DNA of 64,000 nt from a virus. The notes under the pieces were generated by a model that worked only from the letters and a program-made list of their open reading frames with translations, made no database searches and was not told the DNA's origin. Below, in pieces: positions 1-9,500 of this stretch; position 1 is the first letter of the stretch, and each line of letters opens with the position of its first letter. Position numbers and translations under genes: made by a program. The stretch spans positions 33,760-97,759 of IMG/VR virus record IMGVR_UViG_3300025671_000044. One strand, written 5' to 3'.

Positions 1-627
1 ATACATATGACCGCCTTCGTTTACATGTAATGCCATTGCTCTTGCACCAGCTAAATGCTTGTATGGATATTTAAATCTTTCACCTGTTGGTGATTCAATA
101 TAAATTGAGCCAATTTTGCTGGTTCTGCTATTAGAACTTTCTACATTGATTGGAGCAGAATGCTTGATTGCTATTCTTGCCTTTCCAATTTTTTGATAAC
201 TTCTTGTTTCGTTACCATACATTTTAGATTCTGACATTGTATTTTCTCCGGGGCGATTTTGCGCTAAGTATTCATAATCTCTTTTGTCTAGGTTTGATTT
301 GTTAATATCTCTAACGTCAAATTTAAGCATACGTTTTTTGGCAAAATATCTTAATTCTTTTAAAAAATTATACCAATCATCTTGTATTGCTTCTACTTGA
401 TTTAACACTAAATCTTTTGCAACAATTACTGTTACGCCATTTTCTTCGTCTAACGATACACTTACTTTGCCCAATTCATTGCCTTGAGCGTTGTAACTGA
501 ACTCAAAAAACCTTGCATCCTCAGGTATATTTGTTACATTACCATTTTCGTCACCAATGGTAACGTCGGTAAAACGTCCTCTAATTTTATTGAACATATC
601 AGATGCAAATGTTTTAAACTTATTCAT
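1..627 (-). CDS. Hypothetical phage protein, C-terminus cut by window edge
   Basis: An open frame of 209 codons runs from an ATG at 627 to the left edge without a stop, so the gene is incomplete. It begins MNKFKTFASDMFNKIRGRFT and continues as a mixed, fairly charged protein with no membrane segment. The visible C-terminal part contains ESPTGERFKYPYKHLAGARAM, a soluble alpha/beta-looking stretch. I do not recognise the family. It lies 13 bases downstream of gp17 on the same strand and is probably co-transcribed with it, so a role in DNA packaging or head/tail assembly is possible but only inferred from position. Confidence 0.75.
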   Translation of the reverse strand, partial: MNKFKTFASDMFNKIRGRFTDVTIGDENGNVTNIPEDARFFEFSYNAQGNELGKVSVSLDEENGVTVIVAKDLVLNQVEAIQDDWYNFLKELRYFAKKRMLKFDVRDINKSNLDKRDYEYLAQNRPGENTMSESKMYGNETRSYQKIGKARIAIKHSAPINVESSNSRTSKIGSIYIESPTGERFKYPYKHLAGARAMALHVNEGGHMY

Positions 628-640
628 AGTAAAGTATTTA

Positions 641-2227
641 TCAATAGTTGCTGCTAACGAAGATAGGCATTGGCATTTCGTAATCTTCGTCTATAGAGGA
701 TTCCATTTGTGTGAAACTATTATAGATTGATGGATCCCAATCTTTCATCACTCCAATCATACGTAATGCAAGTAACATACTGCTAATCAAATCGTCAGTT
801 GCACCCGGTTTTGCTTGATAGCTACTTCCTGTTGCAACAAATGTTTTGAGTTCACTTATAAATGGCTTGCTATGTATTTTTAATTTTTCATTTTCAATCA
901 TAGTTTTCATTCTTGCACATGCAGTGACTTTTGCACTATGAGTTGTATTAAACCCTTTACGAAACTTGCGCACATGACCTTTGCGTATAGGTTCGCTTAT
1001 AAACAGTCCTGGAATATTTTCTTCGCCTAAATCTTGAATGACAAGTAGTGCAGCTTCTCCAAGACCGTTGTTTTCAACGCTCCAATAAATTCCATTATCG
1101 TCATGTCTTTCTGTTTCTAAGTATGTGCATATGTCTTTAAGCACACGAATTTGTCCTGGTATACTGGTTGTATTATGCTGCCATTCAGCTACTTGTTCAT
1201 AACTTGGTAACTCTACAACTTGTATAGCGGCATTATCTCCTCCAGTGCCCATACTTGGATCTAGTGCTACAGCGTAATTTTTTCCTGGTTCTGGTTTTTT
1301 ATACCAACGTGTTTGTCCCATGTTTATTACAGGAGAAACACCTTCCATTACAGTAAGGTGCAAACTACTAATTAAAGTTTCATCAAATACTAAAAATTCA
1401 CAGCCATATTCACGTCTAAATTTTTCTTCACCAATACGCCCAATTTCTTCTGCTTTCCATTTATCGTCACGATCAGGATGTTCCCACCAGTCTGCCCTAA
1501 ATGCATGAAATCCGTTTATACCAACATTATTTTCATTACCGTATTCGTCAAATTTATCTTCTGCTTGTTTCCAAATAGTAGCAAAAGTATCTTCGTCTGA
1601 GTTAGGTGTGCTAGTAATAATAGCACGACCACCTGTTGCTAGAGTAGGAGATATTGAAGTCCAAAACTCTTCCGCAATGTTAGGTTGCACAAACGCAAAC
1701 TCGTCACAGTATAGTAAGGAAATAGATAAACCACGTCCTGTATTACCTGTAGTGGTTTGGCTAATAATACGTGATCCGTTTTCAAATTCTATGCTGCCTT
1801 TGTTATAACTTGTAACACCTGCACGGATGTAGTTTGGACAGGTTTCGTATACATATCTAATACGTTGCATGATTTCTTGAGCACCTGTGTATTTGTGTGC
1901 TGCAATAAGAATAGTTTGATCTGGATTAAACATAGCATACCAACACAAATAGATACTTGCACATGTAGTCTTTCCTGTTTGTCTAGGCATCATATTAATA
2001 TTAAATCTAAAATTATGATAACTTTCTAATAATCCTAATTGATACTCATATGGGTCAAAAAGTAATTGTCCTTTTACAGGATGTTGTATATGAGCAAAGT
2101 GTTCTGCAAAATACAAATATCCATCATCAGGATCCATACACTTTAGTAAGTGTTCTACTTGTGCTTCTGTAAATGTTTCTTGTTTGTTGGCTTTTTTAAT
2201 TAATACGCCGTCTAATGATGTTGCCAT
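641..2227 (-). CDS. gp17: Terminase large subunit (gp17), packaging ATPase and nuclease
   Basis: This 528-residue protein is the motor that pumps DNA into the prohead and cuts the concatemer. The N-terminal ATPase has Walker A PRQTGKTT at residues 81-88 and Walker B LLYCDEF at 171-177, with the acidic pair D175/E176. After a linker, the RNase H-like nuclease domain starts near residue 316 with AVALDPSMGTGGD (D323 is the expected metal ligand) and continues with SVENNG. T4 gp17 is 610 residues, so this is a compact version. A late-promoter-like AATAAATA lies only 5 bases before the ATG and there is no obvious Shine-Dalgarno. Small subunit gp16 lies upstream on the same strand, separated by two unknown genes. 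Confidence 0.97.
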   Translation of the reverse strand: MATSLDGVLIKKANKQETFTEAQVEHLLKCMDPDDGYLYFAEHFAHIQHPVKGQLLFDPYEYQLGLLESYHNFRFNINMMPRQTGKTTCASIYLCWYAMFNPDQTILIAAHKYTGAQEIMQRIRYVYETCPNYIRAGVTSYNKGSIEFENGSRIISQTTTGNTGRGLSISLLYCDEFAFVQPNIAEEFWTSISPTLATGGRAIITSTPNSDEDTFATIWKQAEDKFDEYGNENNVGINGFHAFRADWWEHPDRDDKWKAEEIGRIGEEKFRREYGCEFLVFDETLISSLHLTVMEGVSPVINMGQTRWYKKPEPGKNYAVALDPSMGTGGDNAAIQVVELPSYEQVAEWQHNTTSIPGQIRVLKDICTYLETERHDDNGIYWSVENNGLGEAALLVIQDLGEENIPGLFISEPIRKGHVRKFRKGFNTTHSAKVTACARMKTMIENEKLKIHSKPFISELKTFVATGSSYQAKPGATDDLISSMLLALRMIGVMKDWDPSIYNSFTQMESSIDEDYEMPMPIFVSSNY

Positions 2228-2232
2228 AGCAA

Positions 2233-2240
2233 TATTTATT
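2233..2240 (-). promoter_or_regulatory. Late promoter AATAAATA for gp17
   Basis: The minus strand reads AATAAATA, then TTGCT, then the gp17 ATG. T4 late promoters are TATAAATA, read by gp55. The start of transcription expected about 6 bases downstream would fall on the start codon, giving a leaderless message. Confidence 0.55.
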
Positions 2241-2246
2241 CAAAAA

Positions 2247-2268
2247 AATAGCGCCAACAGGCGCTATT
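2247..2268 (-). terminator. Intrinsic terminator before gp17
   Basis: The stem AATAGCGCC/GGCGCTATT (9 bp) has a four-base loop and is followed on the minus strand by a run of seven T. It would end transcription from the upstream small genes just before the gp17 promoter motif begins. Confidence 0.85.
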
Positions 2269-2288
2269 GAAGTATCTGGGGGGATGAG

Positions 2289-2774
2289 TTATTTCTTAAA
2301 CTGCGGAGGCATTTTGCCTTTTTTTGCTTTTTTATCTTTGATGGCTTTTTTCATTGGTTCTTTTTTATCGCCATCTTTGTCCATATCTAAGAAGTCTGGT
2401 TTTGCTTTTTTTTCTTCTAATGCTTGCCATAAACGATCTTTGATTGATTCCATTGCCATTGGATTATCGCCTTGGCTTGCTGGTGGATACATAGTTTTCT
2501 TTTTATGCAAGTCATCACCGCTTGGTAGCACATCGTCAAGATCCATATATTCTTCTTCTGGCTCGTTGTCATATTCTTCAACTTCTTCTTCTTGTGCTTC
2601 AGCATTTTGCACCATTTGTAGTGCTTGAAGTAGTTGTGCCATTTGTTCTGCATCGTTTAATGCAATGTTAATACTTGGTTGTTGACCCATTTGTCCATCA
2701 GCTTCCGGAGGACATTCTGCAACTGATTTTTCAACTGCATCAAAGTTTCTTAAGATATCTAACATATTGCTCAT
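2289..2774 (-). CDS. Acidic then lysine-rich hypothetical protein with EF-hand-like loop
   Basis: This 161-residue protein has three visible parts: a helical N-terminus (MSNMLDILRNFDAVEKS), a strongly acidic centre (EEEVEEYDNEPEEEYMDLDD), and a lysine-rich tail ending KKGKMPPQFKK. Near residue 133 the segment DMDKDGDKKEP matches the DxDxDG calcium-binding loop pattern, although the final glutamate position is not kept. I do not recognise a named family. It lies between the gp16 and gp17 genes, 2 bases from the next upstream gene, and is followed by a strong terminator. A role as a head or packaging accessory protein is inferred from neighbours only. Confidence 0.8.
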   Translation of the reverse strand: MSNMLDILRNFDAVEKSVAECPPEADGQMGQQPSINIALNDAEQMAQLLQALQMVQNAEAQEEEVEEYDNEPEEEYMDLDDVLPSGDDLHKKKTMYPPASQGDNPMAMESIKDRLWQALEEKKAKPDFLDMDKDGDKKEPMKKAIKDKKAKKGKMPPQFKK

Positions 2775-2776
2775 AA

Positions 2777-3325
2777 TTAGCTCCCTATTGTGCTTTTGTT
2801 ATTTTGTGGATCTTCTTTTGTTGTTTCCATTTTAAATCCATCTTGTGCATCTGCTCTTTCTTTACGTGCAGTTTCTAATTCTTTTAGCAAATCCATAATA
2901 CGTGATTCGCCTGCTTGGTCCTGTGCAGAAACGCCTTCTAACTCTTCTTTGGTTAACATAGGCTCATACGGACCATCATCTTTTTTCTCTTGATATTCTT
3001 CTCTTGGATCGGTAGGACTTCTTACAATGATATGACTTTGTTCAATACCGCAACAGTTTCCAATATATTCTTGAATATAGTCTGGGGTGCTTGGATACTG
3101 TAATTCTGCTTCATAGTAATACACTTCGCAGTTTTCCAATTGTGGAAAGTCTAGTGGACGCTCTTGAATCGGAGTTTTCTTTGGCGCTGACAAACTTTTT
3201 ACAGCATATTTTTCAAGGCATTTTTTAAGATTTTCTTCACACTTGTCAGGAAGTTCTCCTGCAATGCCAATTTTAAATGGATACACTTTATGTGTTTCTG
3301 TTAGATATTCTGTAAAACTTTTCAT
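2777..3325 (-). CDS. Hypothetical protein in the terminase cluster
   Basis: The protein has 182 residues and begins MKSFTEYLTE, a start often seen in phage structural proteins. The first 110 residues look like a compact alpha/beta domain, including FPQLENCEVYYYEAELQYPS and IEQSHIIVRSPTD. The last 70 residues are charged and low in complexity, probably flexible or helical. No catalytic motif is visible and I do not recognise the family. A GATAAATA late-promoter motif lies 20 bases upstream, overlapping the end of gp16, and AGGAAA serves as a plausible ribosome site. It abuts the next gene by 2 bases, so the pair is likely co-expressed. Confidence 0.8.
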   Translation of the reverse strand: MKSFTEYLTETHKVYPFKIGIAGELPDKCEENLKKCLEKYAVKSLSAPKKTPIQERPLDFPQLENCEVYYYEAELQYPSTPDYIQEYIGNCCGIEQSHIIVRSPTDPREEYQEKKDDGPYEPMLTKEELEGVSAQDQAGESRIMDLLKELETARKERADAQDGFKMETTKEDPQNNKSTIGS

Positions 3326-3344
3326 TGTAATTTTCCTATATAAC

Positions 3345-3830
3345 TTATTTATCTTTATCTAGCCCTTTAAGACGTTCTAACAAGCTATTTCTGTCTGTGA
3401 CTACATAGCCTTCGCCTTCGGTCATTCCGGTAGGACTAGCAAAATTATCTCTATCCATTTTTTCTTTTTTAAGTTGTAGTTCTACCATTTTAAGTTTTTT
3501 ATCTAATTTTGCAACTTTAGCATCAAGGTTTGTTTTAAGCATAGTGCCTGCAACTTCAAATACTCTACCACTGTAACGGCTTTCAACATTCATACCGAGG
3601 TCCATTAAATCTTCATATGCTTGCATTGCTTTTTCAGATACTTCGTTGAGTTCTGCATCTGCTAATTCGCCTAAACCTTTTACCTGCGGTAGTGCAGCTT
3701 CAATTTTATCTAAGTCAGCAATATCTCTCACAGTATCTTGATGTGCTGCAGGCACAGATTGTGTTTTTTCTTCTTCAATTATTTCTTTAGAATCAGGTAA
3801 ATTTAACAAATCTTCAAGTTTTTTAGTCAT
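3345..3830 (-). CDS. gp16: Terminase small subunit (gp16)
   Basis: The product regulates packaging initiation by gp17. It is short and nearly all helical: an acidic N-terminus (MTKKLEDLLNLPDSKEIIEE), a central helix pair including AMQAYEDLMDLGMNVESRYS, and a long basic coiled coil (NLDAKVAKLDKKLKMVELQLKK reduced form), ending in a flexible tail. This order and length (161 residues, T4 gp16 has 164) match the T4-type small terminase. An in-frame ATG 12 bases earlier (3842) is possible; I prefer 3830 because GGAAAC sits 6 bases before it. Head-completion gp4 lies immediately upstream and an ACTAAATA late motif lies between them. Confidence 0.85.
   Translation of the reverse strand: MTKKLEDLLNLPDSKEIIEEEKTQSVPAAHQDTVRDIADLDKIEAALPQVKGLGELADAELNEVSEKAMQAYEDLMDLGMNVESRYSGRVFEVAGTMLKTNLDAKVAKLDKKLKMVELQLKKEKMDRDNFASPTGMTEGEGYVVTDRNSLLERLKGLDKDK
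3346..3353 (-). promoter_or_regulatory. Late promoter GATAAATA upstream of the 2777-3325 gene
   Basis: GATAAATA on the minus strand overlaps the last codons of gp16 and precedes an AGGAAA ribosome site and the ATG at 3325. The leader length fits the other late units of this genome. Confidence 0.5.
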
Positions 3831-3855
3831 AATAGTTTCCATTAAATACTACTAT

Positions 3856-3863
3856 TATTTAGT
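3856..3863 (-). promoter_or_regulatory. Late promoter ACTAAATA for gp16
   Basis: ACTAAATA lies on the minus strand 25 bases upstream of the preferred gp16 start. Its spacing to a ribosome site is typical of the late units here. Confidence 0.4.
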
Positions 3864-3871
3864 ATAAAATA

Positions 3872-4306
3872 TTATCCTCTTCTTCCTGTATGAAAGATAT
3901 CATTTTCAGTAACTACTCTAAAGCGTATTTTATTTTGTTTACAATATGCATTTGCAGCTGACCATTTTGCTTGATTTAACAAATAATGTGCTCTATTATT
4001 TTTGCTTGTAGCTTTTTCTTGAACTGTTTGATTAAACGGTTTGACTTCTATTAATTCAACATGCTTTTTACTGTTTGCATCTGTGTATACAATAAAAAAG
4101 TCAGGCACATATATAGTTTGTTTTCCAGTAAATGGATTTCGATAAGGTATTTTTACTGCTTCACTTGCCCATTTTTCTACACTTGGATGTTCATCGCAAA
4201 AACGCATGAATGCAAACTCCCAACTACTACGATAAGTTGGTGTTCTATTTGACATATATTTTTCAGGGTTTTTTAGATTATATTTTCCTTGAGCATATTT
4301 GGCCAT
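3872..4306 (-). CDS. gp4: Head completion protein gp4, PD-(D/E)XK nuclease-like
   Basis: This 144-residue protein begins MAKYAQGKYNLKNPEKYMS and carries the conserved YRSSWEFAFMRFCDEHPSV segment and the nuclease core motifs YVPDFFIVY and LIEVKP. Together these give the PD...ExK pattern of a TnsA-like endonuclease fold. In T4, gp4 acts on filled heads before tail joining; the size (T4 150 residues) and motif order agree. The protein is soluble and basic. Its start overlaps the stop of the upstream gene by one base, which suggests translational coupling. It lies between gp16 and the tube-initiator-like gene. Confidence 0.88.
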   Translation of the reverse strand: MAKYAQGKYNLKNPEKYMSNRTPTYRSSWEFAFMRFCDEHPSVEKWASEAVKIPYRNPFTGKQTIYVPDFFIVYTDANSKKHVELIEVKPFNQTVQEKATSKNNRAHYLLNQAKWSAANAYCKQNKIRFRVVTENDIFHTGRRG

Positions 4307-4671
4307 TATACTATGATGTTTCTTGCTGTTAAATTCTCTGCACTGTTATTGATTTTTTTCACACCAATTTTGCTAATTTTTGATCTATTAGCATTTAGTA
4401 TAGCTGTAATTAAATCAGTAAGTTTAATTCTGTCAAGTGTTTTAATATCTTCTAAAAGTTCCATAATATTTACACCATCAACTTTAGCTTGTGTCAACAA
4501 CACACTTGCAACACTTTGAGCAGCAGTAGTTTCAAATCCACGTGATTGAAAAAATCCAACAACAGCATCTACTGAATTACTTGGAAAACTTATTGATTTT
4601 TTGTTTTGATTACTGAAAACTTCTCTAGTTTCTACTAAAGAGTCTTGTAGTATTTGTTGAATTTCTGTCAT
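4306..4671 (-). CDS. Hypothetical protein between gp4 and the tube initiator
   Basis: This is a mostly helical protein of 121 residues. It begins MTEIQQILQDSLVETREVFS and includes VVGFFQSRGFETTAAQSVAS and a run of amphipathic helices ending near LTARNIIV. I see no catalytic residues, signal peptide or metal site. Its start lies 2 bases downstream of the gp54-like gene and its stop overlaps gp4 by one base, so all three are probably one transcript. The context suggests a neck, tail or head-completion accessory role, but the function is unknown. Confidence 0.75.
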   Translation of the reverse strand: MTEIQQILQDSLVETREVFSNQNKKSISFPSNSVDAVVGFFQSRGFETTAAQSVASVLLTQAKVDGVNIMELLEDIKTLDRIKLTDLITAILNANRSKISKIGVKKINNSAENLTARNIIV

Positions 4672-4673
4672 AA

Positions 4674-5759
4674 TTAAAATACCTTAGGTCGTGCGTTTGT
4701 AACACCTCTAGAGGATGCTGCACTTGTAAAATTTGCATTGCCAACAGCATCAACTAATAAATTTTCTCCCCCAGCAATTACTTCAGACACAAGACTACTA
4801 AAACTTAAATTCCTTGCGTTTCTAAAAGTATTAGCACCAGTAATTAGAGCACCTAAAACATTACCTTGCTGGAGATTGTTAATGGTAGCAGTTGTTCCTG
4901 CTAACACACCTCCAGTTCCAAAAAAACTACTTGAGCCGCCGCCGTTTATACTCAAAGGACTAGGTGAGGTGTCGTATCTTGAATCTCCAAATCCTGCCGG
5001 CACTACACCTACATCAGTGAAGTTTCTGTCCATAATGACTGCTTCATAACTGAATCTCATTGAGTTTGAACTAAACGCTGTAGATGCTGTATCAGCTTGC
5101 TGATGATCCCAACTGTCTACTAGAGGATTAATATATGTAAAACTTGTGTTTGTTGGTTTGCCATCTTGTGGGTGCAATTGAAAAACTTGTATGCTTGTAA
5201 AAAAATTATTAACTTTACCAGGTCTATCCAAACCAAATTTATAGTTTTGAAAAACACTTCCTGTTCCATAGCCGGTGTTTCTGCCTGCTTCTCTTAGATA
5301 TGCAGGATCTCCTATTTCGGGACTAGTTCCATTTGATGTTGTATGAGTAGCATCACTGAAATAATAATTAAAATAACTTTGCCATAAAAAATTACTTATA
5401 CCAGCATTATCATCATGCCATTCCATGCTAACTGGAGAGTATTCAACTCCTGTTTGCGTGACTTTTTTCCTATTATACTGGTTTAGTGTTGTTGTAGAAA
5501 TATTATAGGTTGGTAAGTCGATTCTTTTACAAAGTAAATTTATTTCTCTTTTTACTGAATTGTTAAATGTTCCAAAATTACTTAGAGTTATTTGTGGATT
5601 AATATTTAAAACTACATGAAATAAGTTTTCGTTTTTTGGAGCAAGACGCATGTTTCCGTCTACAAAAACATTAGATGCGTGAGAATAGTCTCCTAAATTA
5701 CCTTTAGGACTTAACGCACCTTTAATTAAATTATCAAAAAAACCACTGAATATTGCCAT
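4674..5759 (-). CDS. gp54: Baseplate tail-tube initiator, gp54-like
   Basis: The protein has 361 residues (T4 gp54 has 320). Tube-protein-like features are visible: LFHVVLNINPQI early on, ICKRIDLPTYNIS-type strand segments, PVSMEWHDDNAGI, and SMRFSYEAVIMDRNF, a pattern seen in proteins that share the gp19 tube fold (gp48, gp54). The C-terminal third is Gly/Ser/Asn-rich and probably flexible. In T4, gp54 caps the baseplate and starts tube assembly. Tube protein gp19 is the next gene upstream. A GATAAATA motif lies only 4 bases before the ATG with no ribosome site. A gp19 paralogue or gp48 are alternatives; a better gp48 candidate lies at 57291. Confidence 0.6.
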   Translation of the reverse strand: MAIFSGFFDNLIKGALSPKGNLGDYSHASNVFVDGNMRLAPKNENLFHVVLNINPQITLSNFGTFNNSVKREINLLCKRIDLPTYNISTTTLNQYNRKKVTQTGVEYSPVSMEWHDDNAGISNFLWQSYFNYYFSDATHTTSNGTSPEIGDPAYLREAGRNTGYGTGSVFQNYKFGLDRPGKVNNFFTSIQVFQLHPQDGKPTNTSFTYINPLVDSWDHQQADTASTAFSSNSMRFSYEAVIMDRNFTDVGVVPAGFGDSRYDTSPSPLSINGGGSSSFFGTGGVLAGTTATINNLQQGNVLGALITGANTFRNARNLSFSSLVSEVIAGGENLLVDAVGNANFTSAASSRGVTNARPKVF

Positions 5760-5763
5760 ATTG

Positions 5764-5771
5764 TATTTATC
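5764..5771 (-). promoter_or_regulatory. Late promoter GATAAATA, 4 bases from a start codon
   Basis: The minus strand reads GATAAATA, CAAT, ATG. As with gp17, a transcript started here would be leaderless or nearly so. Confidence 0.55.
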
Positions 5772-5797
5772 ACTTATTTAAACTGCGTATAAAATAA

Positions 5798-5827
5798 AAA
5801 GGAGTATATATTTCTATATACTCCTTT
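5798..5827 (-). terminator. Strong terminator after gp19
   Basis: A perfect 13-bp stem (AAAGGAGTATATA and its complement) with a four-base loop is followed on the minus strand by a T-rich tract. It ends the tail tube transcript 28 bases after the gp19 stop. A T-rich flank on the other side may let it work in both directions. Confidence 0.9.
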
Positions 5828-5855
5828 ATTATAATAGCAATCTGTATTTTAAGTA

Positions 5856-6479
5856 TCAGCCACCGCCTGTGACGTTTGTGCCTAACGATCTGCCTACTAA
5901 TGTTCCAACACCTGTGTTTTCAGGAGTTTGAATTGCATTGTCGTATTGAATACTTAATGTAATATTTACTGGTTCGTTGTTTGCATAAGCAAGTGAGTTA
6001 TAGTTTGCTTCAGTAATAAAACAACCATAACATTCCCAAGTCTCTAAAACATTCACGCCAAGTGCACCATTTCCGCCATCTAATATTTCGATGCGAGTGA
6101 CGAATTTGTAATCCTGTCCTGAGTTTGCACTTGCTTGTTCCATAAAGTCAAACTGTTTCTGTAATTGTTCACCAACTAGTTTTTGCACATTGTTGTTTAC
6201 GTCTTCACGTAGATTTAAACTCAATGGACTCCATGTGTGTTTACCAGCTAGATAAACTTTACTGTTATAGATTGGTATTTCCATGTTTTCAAATGTTAGC
6301 GTAGGACGAGTTATATCCATAACTTGTTTTGTTAACTCTGTAGTTGGAGTTGATACGCCAAAATTTTCAAGTGTAACACGGAAACGATATTGCAGTTTTG
6401 GCATTAACAAACCTTGACTGCTTGCGCTGTCATTTGTTGCTAATGGAACTGTTAATTTTGATAATGATGAGATTGCCAT
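5856..6479 (-). CDS. gp19: Tail tube protein gp19
   Basis: This is the major protein of the inner tail tube. It has 207 residues (T4 gp19 has 163) with the tube-fold landmarks LQYRFRVTLENFG near residue 30, DITRPTLTFENMEIPIYNSK in the middle, WSPLSLNLRED, VLETWECYGCFITEANY, and a C-terminal VNITLSIQYDNAI strand. The extra length is mainly a longer N-terminus and a Gly-rich tail. It has its own GATAAATA late promoter and AGGAG ribosome site, and ends at a strong terminator, as expected for an abundant protein made in its own transcript. Sheath gp18 lies upstream and the tube initiator downstream. Confidence 0.95.
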   Translation of the reverse strand: MAISSLSKLTVPLATNDSASSQGLLMPKLQYRFRVTLENFGVSTPTTELTKQVMDITRPTLTFENMEIPIYNSKVYLAGKHTWSPLSLNLREDVNNNVQKLVGEQLQKQFDFMEQASANSGQDYKFVTRIEILDGGNGALGVNVLETWECYGCFITEANYNSLAYANNEPVNITLSIQYDNAIQTPENTGVGTLVGRSLGTNVTGGG

Positions 6480-6499
6480 TTATTACTCCTATTCACAAG

Positions 6500-6507
6500 T
6501 ATTTATC
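6500..6507 (-). promoter_or_regulatory. Late promoter GATAAATA for gp19
   Basis: GATAAATA precedes an AGGAG ribosome site and the gp19 ATG with a 20-base gap. It lies 4 bases after the hairpin that separates gp18 from gp19. Confidence 0.6.
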
Positions 6508-6511
6508 ATTT

Positions 6512-6537
6512 GTAGGGGATTATCAAAAACCCCCTAC
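6512..6537 (-). terminator. Hairpin between gp18 and gp19
   Basis: The stem GTAGGGG/CCCCTAC (7 bp, 12-base loop) lies between the gp18 stop and the gp19 promoter. No T-run follows on the minus strand, so it may be a weak terminator or an RNA processing or stability element. Confidence 0.5.
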
Positions 6538-6546
6538 TTTATGATA

Positions 6547-9500
6547 TTATAGACTTGCAATTTCTCCTGTGTTTTTAAGACGTAGTGGAATGTAGATAAA
6601 TTCTACTGCTTTCACTGGTTCAATAGCAATATCTACATAAAGCTCGTTTCTGTCAATTCTTGCAGGTGTGTTGTTTGTTTCGTCACACACTACCAAGTAG
6701 TCAAAAATTGCTCTAAGTCCTACAAGTTCTACCATCAAACTTTCAACCTGTTGTTTAATTTCATCACGTGTGATTTTGTCATTTGGTTCAAAGATATATG
6801 GTTTTGCAAGTTTCTTAAGTTGGCTGCGTAGATATACTGTTAGACGTGCAACATTGATTCTGTCTAATGCACTTGCATTAGCAGCTCTTGTTTTCTGTCC
6901 AAATACAACTAACCCAGCACCATTAATAAATGTAATTGGGTTTACTGCATTACTGTATAGTGTATCTCTTTGTCCTTCATTAAGTGCTACACTTACAAAT
7001 TCGCCTTCGCTATTAACATAACCACTTGCTGTTGCGTTAGTAACACTACCACGTCTTGTGCCTGCTGGTGCAAACCATGGATACGCAACTTGGTCGTTAA
7101 GTGCAATAGTTCTTAGTGCCATGTGTGATGGTGGAACTACAACGTTGTTTCCTGCATTGTCACTTGTAAATCCACTTGGATAGTATACACCCAAATATTC
7201 ATTTCTTGTAACAAGTCCGTTGTCATTGTCTTCTACTGCAAGGTTAACATTAGAACTCCAGTTTTGTAAATCGGTTGTTGAAGATGCAAGTCTAAATGGT
7301 GAGTCACCAACAACAAATGCTGTTAAGCCTCTGTCAGTGTTAAGTGAGTTCATTTCACCAATTAGTTCTGGATATCCTGGTGCAGCAATCAAGTTAAAGT
7401 TTCTTGATTCATCATCGCGGATGTCTTCGTTGCTGTTTACACTTGCTTGTAATGCTTGCACTACAACTTTACGCTGTGCATTGCGTCCAAAGCTACCTGA
7501 ACCGTCTGCATTATTTGCACTTTCTGTAACCCAACGATTTGCATGATAACCGCTCATTGAGGCATCACTTTGTCTTGGGTTTGTGCCGTTTACATCAATG
7601 TAATCACGCTCATAACGTTTTACATTGAATCCACTTCTACGTGTGTTCCAAAGTAGCATGCCTTTTGGATATAATGCTGGATCTGGAGCATCTGGATCTA
7701 AGAAGTTGTTGTCAATCAAATCTGCAATAGCACCTGCTTCGTTGCTGTTAGCACCTGTAGTGTTGTAACGTGCATCAGCAAAAAGCACACCTGCTTCTGT
7801 TGTTTGATCAGTTTTGTCAACTAATACCCATTTACTTGTATCACCGTTATACTTGTAAATTGTAGGATAGTTTTCAAGATCTGCTGTGCTAATCCACAAG
7901 TCTCCGTTCTGTAATGCAGTTGTTCCGTCACTTTGTGTTGTTGGTTCGCTTGCACTTACAATTGGACCGTTATCGTCAATTGCACTTGATGCTCCTGTGT
8001 TTCCGTCGCCGGCATGATCAAAGTTTCTATAACCTACCCAAGTAGTTCCGTTATGAATCATCATATCTACTTCATCAATTACGCTGCTATACCAAAGTTG
8101 TCCTGTAGCTGGTGTTGCTGTAGGAGCAGTTGCTTTGGCTGTGTATGTAAGCACATTCCAATTACTTGCATTGAATTGTCTTGGTGATGTATTAGTATCT
8201 GTGCCTGGTGTAAAATAGAAATTGTTGGTTGAATTTGGATTTGTTGAATCATACACTGTAAACATAGTGTTTAATGGTGTGTTTGTTCCGTCAACAAATC
8301 TAATTTCGCCGCCATTTGCATGTGAAACAATAACTTGGTTTTTGCTATTTACACTTGCACTTACATTAGCAACTCCTGCGCCGTTGATTGCTCCTGCAAT
8401 TTCGTCAGCGTCTGTTGTTGCGCCAGTAAATGTCATGCTAACAGTAGTAAGTGAACTTAGACTTGCACTTCCTGTTGAAGTTGCTTGCATTTGGAAGTTT
8501 GCAGCGCCTGCTGGGAATGTAGATCCTGTGATTGCAGCACTTGTGATGCTTGTTGCACCTGATGCTGCTCTTACCATAATTTGGAAAGTTGCTTTGCCTC
8601 CTAACACATCTTCTGCAACGTTTGATCTTACATATACGCTACCTGCTGCAATTCCTGAGCCGCCGTTGCTTGAATCTAAAGCTGCAATAGCAGCATGGCT
8701 TGTTGCATACATTGGAGCACTTACTGTAGTCCATGCGTCTGCTGAAGCACTATACTGTTTTACACTCCATTTTGCACCCAAATTTGGATCGGTTGATTTA
8801 AGCCATACGCTACCTGTTGGTGCTGGACTTGAATCACGTGTTTTCCATTCTGGAACACTTGTATGTGGTGCATTTGCAAAACTTGTATATCTGTAAGTGC
8901 CTACAGCAATACCGCAATCAGTTAATACGTCACTTGTGGTTGACATTACAATTGTATCTACTGCTGTTGTACGCCCATCATAAAACAAATTCAATTTGTT
9001 TCCTGTTGAACTTGCACTAATACCTACTCCTGCACCGGCTGTGTTAATATCTGAAACAATTTGTGTCACAGTTGTGCCAGTTGTTGTTACTGCTGTTGCA
9101 ACACCGTTAATTGTAAATGTAATTGTGCCTGTGCTAGAAGCACTTGCTCCTGCTGTTCCGCTTGCAAATGGCCAGCTTGCTCTCCAAGCATCAGAACCTA
9201 CCTCTACCCAAGCACCTGAGCTATTTTTATACCATAGACGGTTTACATTGGATACTGCAACAACAGCGTAGTCTCCAATTGCACCTACGCTTGTTTTTGG
9301 AGTGTAAGGAGCACTGCCGCTTGTTTGTGACGAATCTGTAATAATTGTTGGAACTTTATTTGAGAAAGTTTGTCCGTTTGTTGTGGTCGCTGCTGCGCCG
9401 TTCCATTCAAACACGCCATATCTTGTATCATCTGTATCATACCACCATGCACCATCTGCTGGTTTGCCTGCTGCCTCGGTCGCACTTCCTGAGATTTCAT

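Noticed and set aside
8222-8896. 224-codon plus-strand frame opposite gp18
   Set aside because: Its composition reflects the complement of Thr/Ala/Ser codons in the sheath insertion; no start signal.
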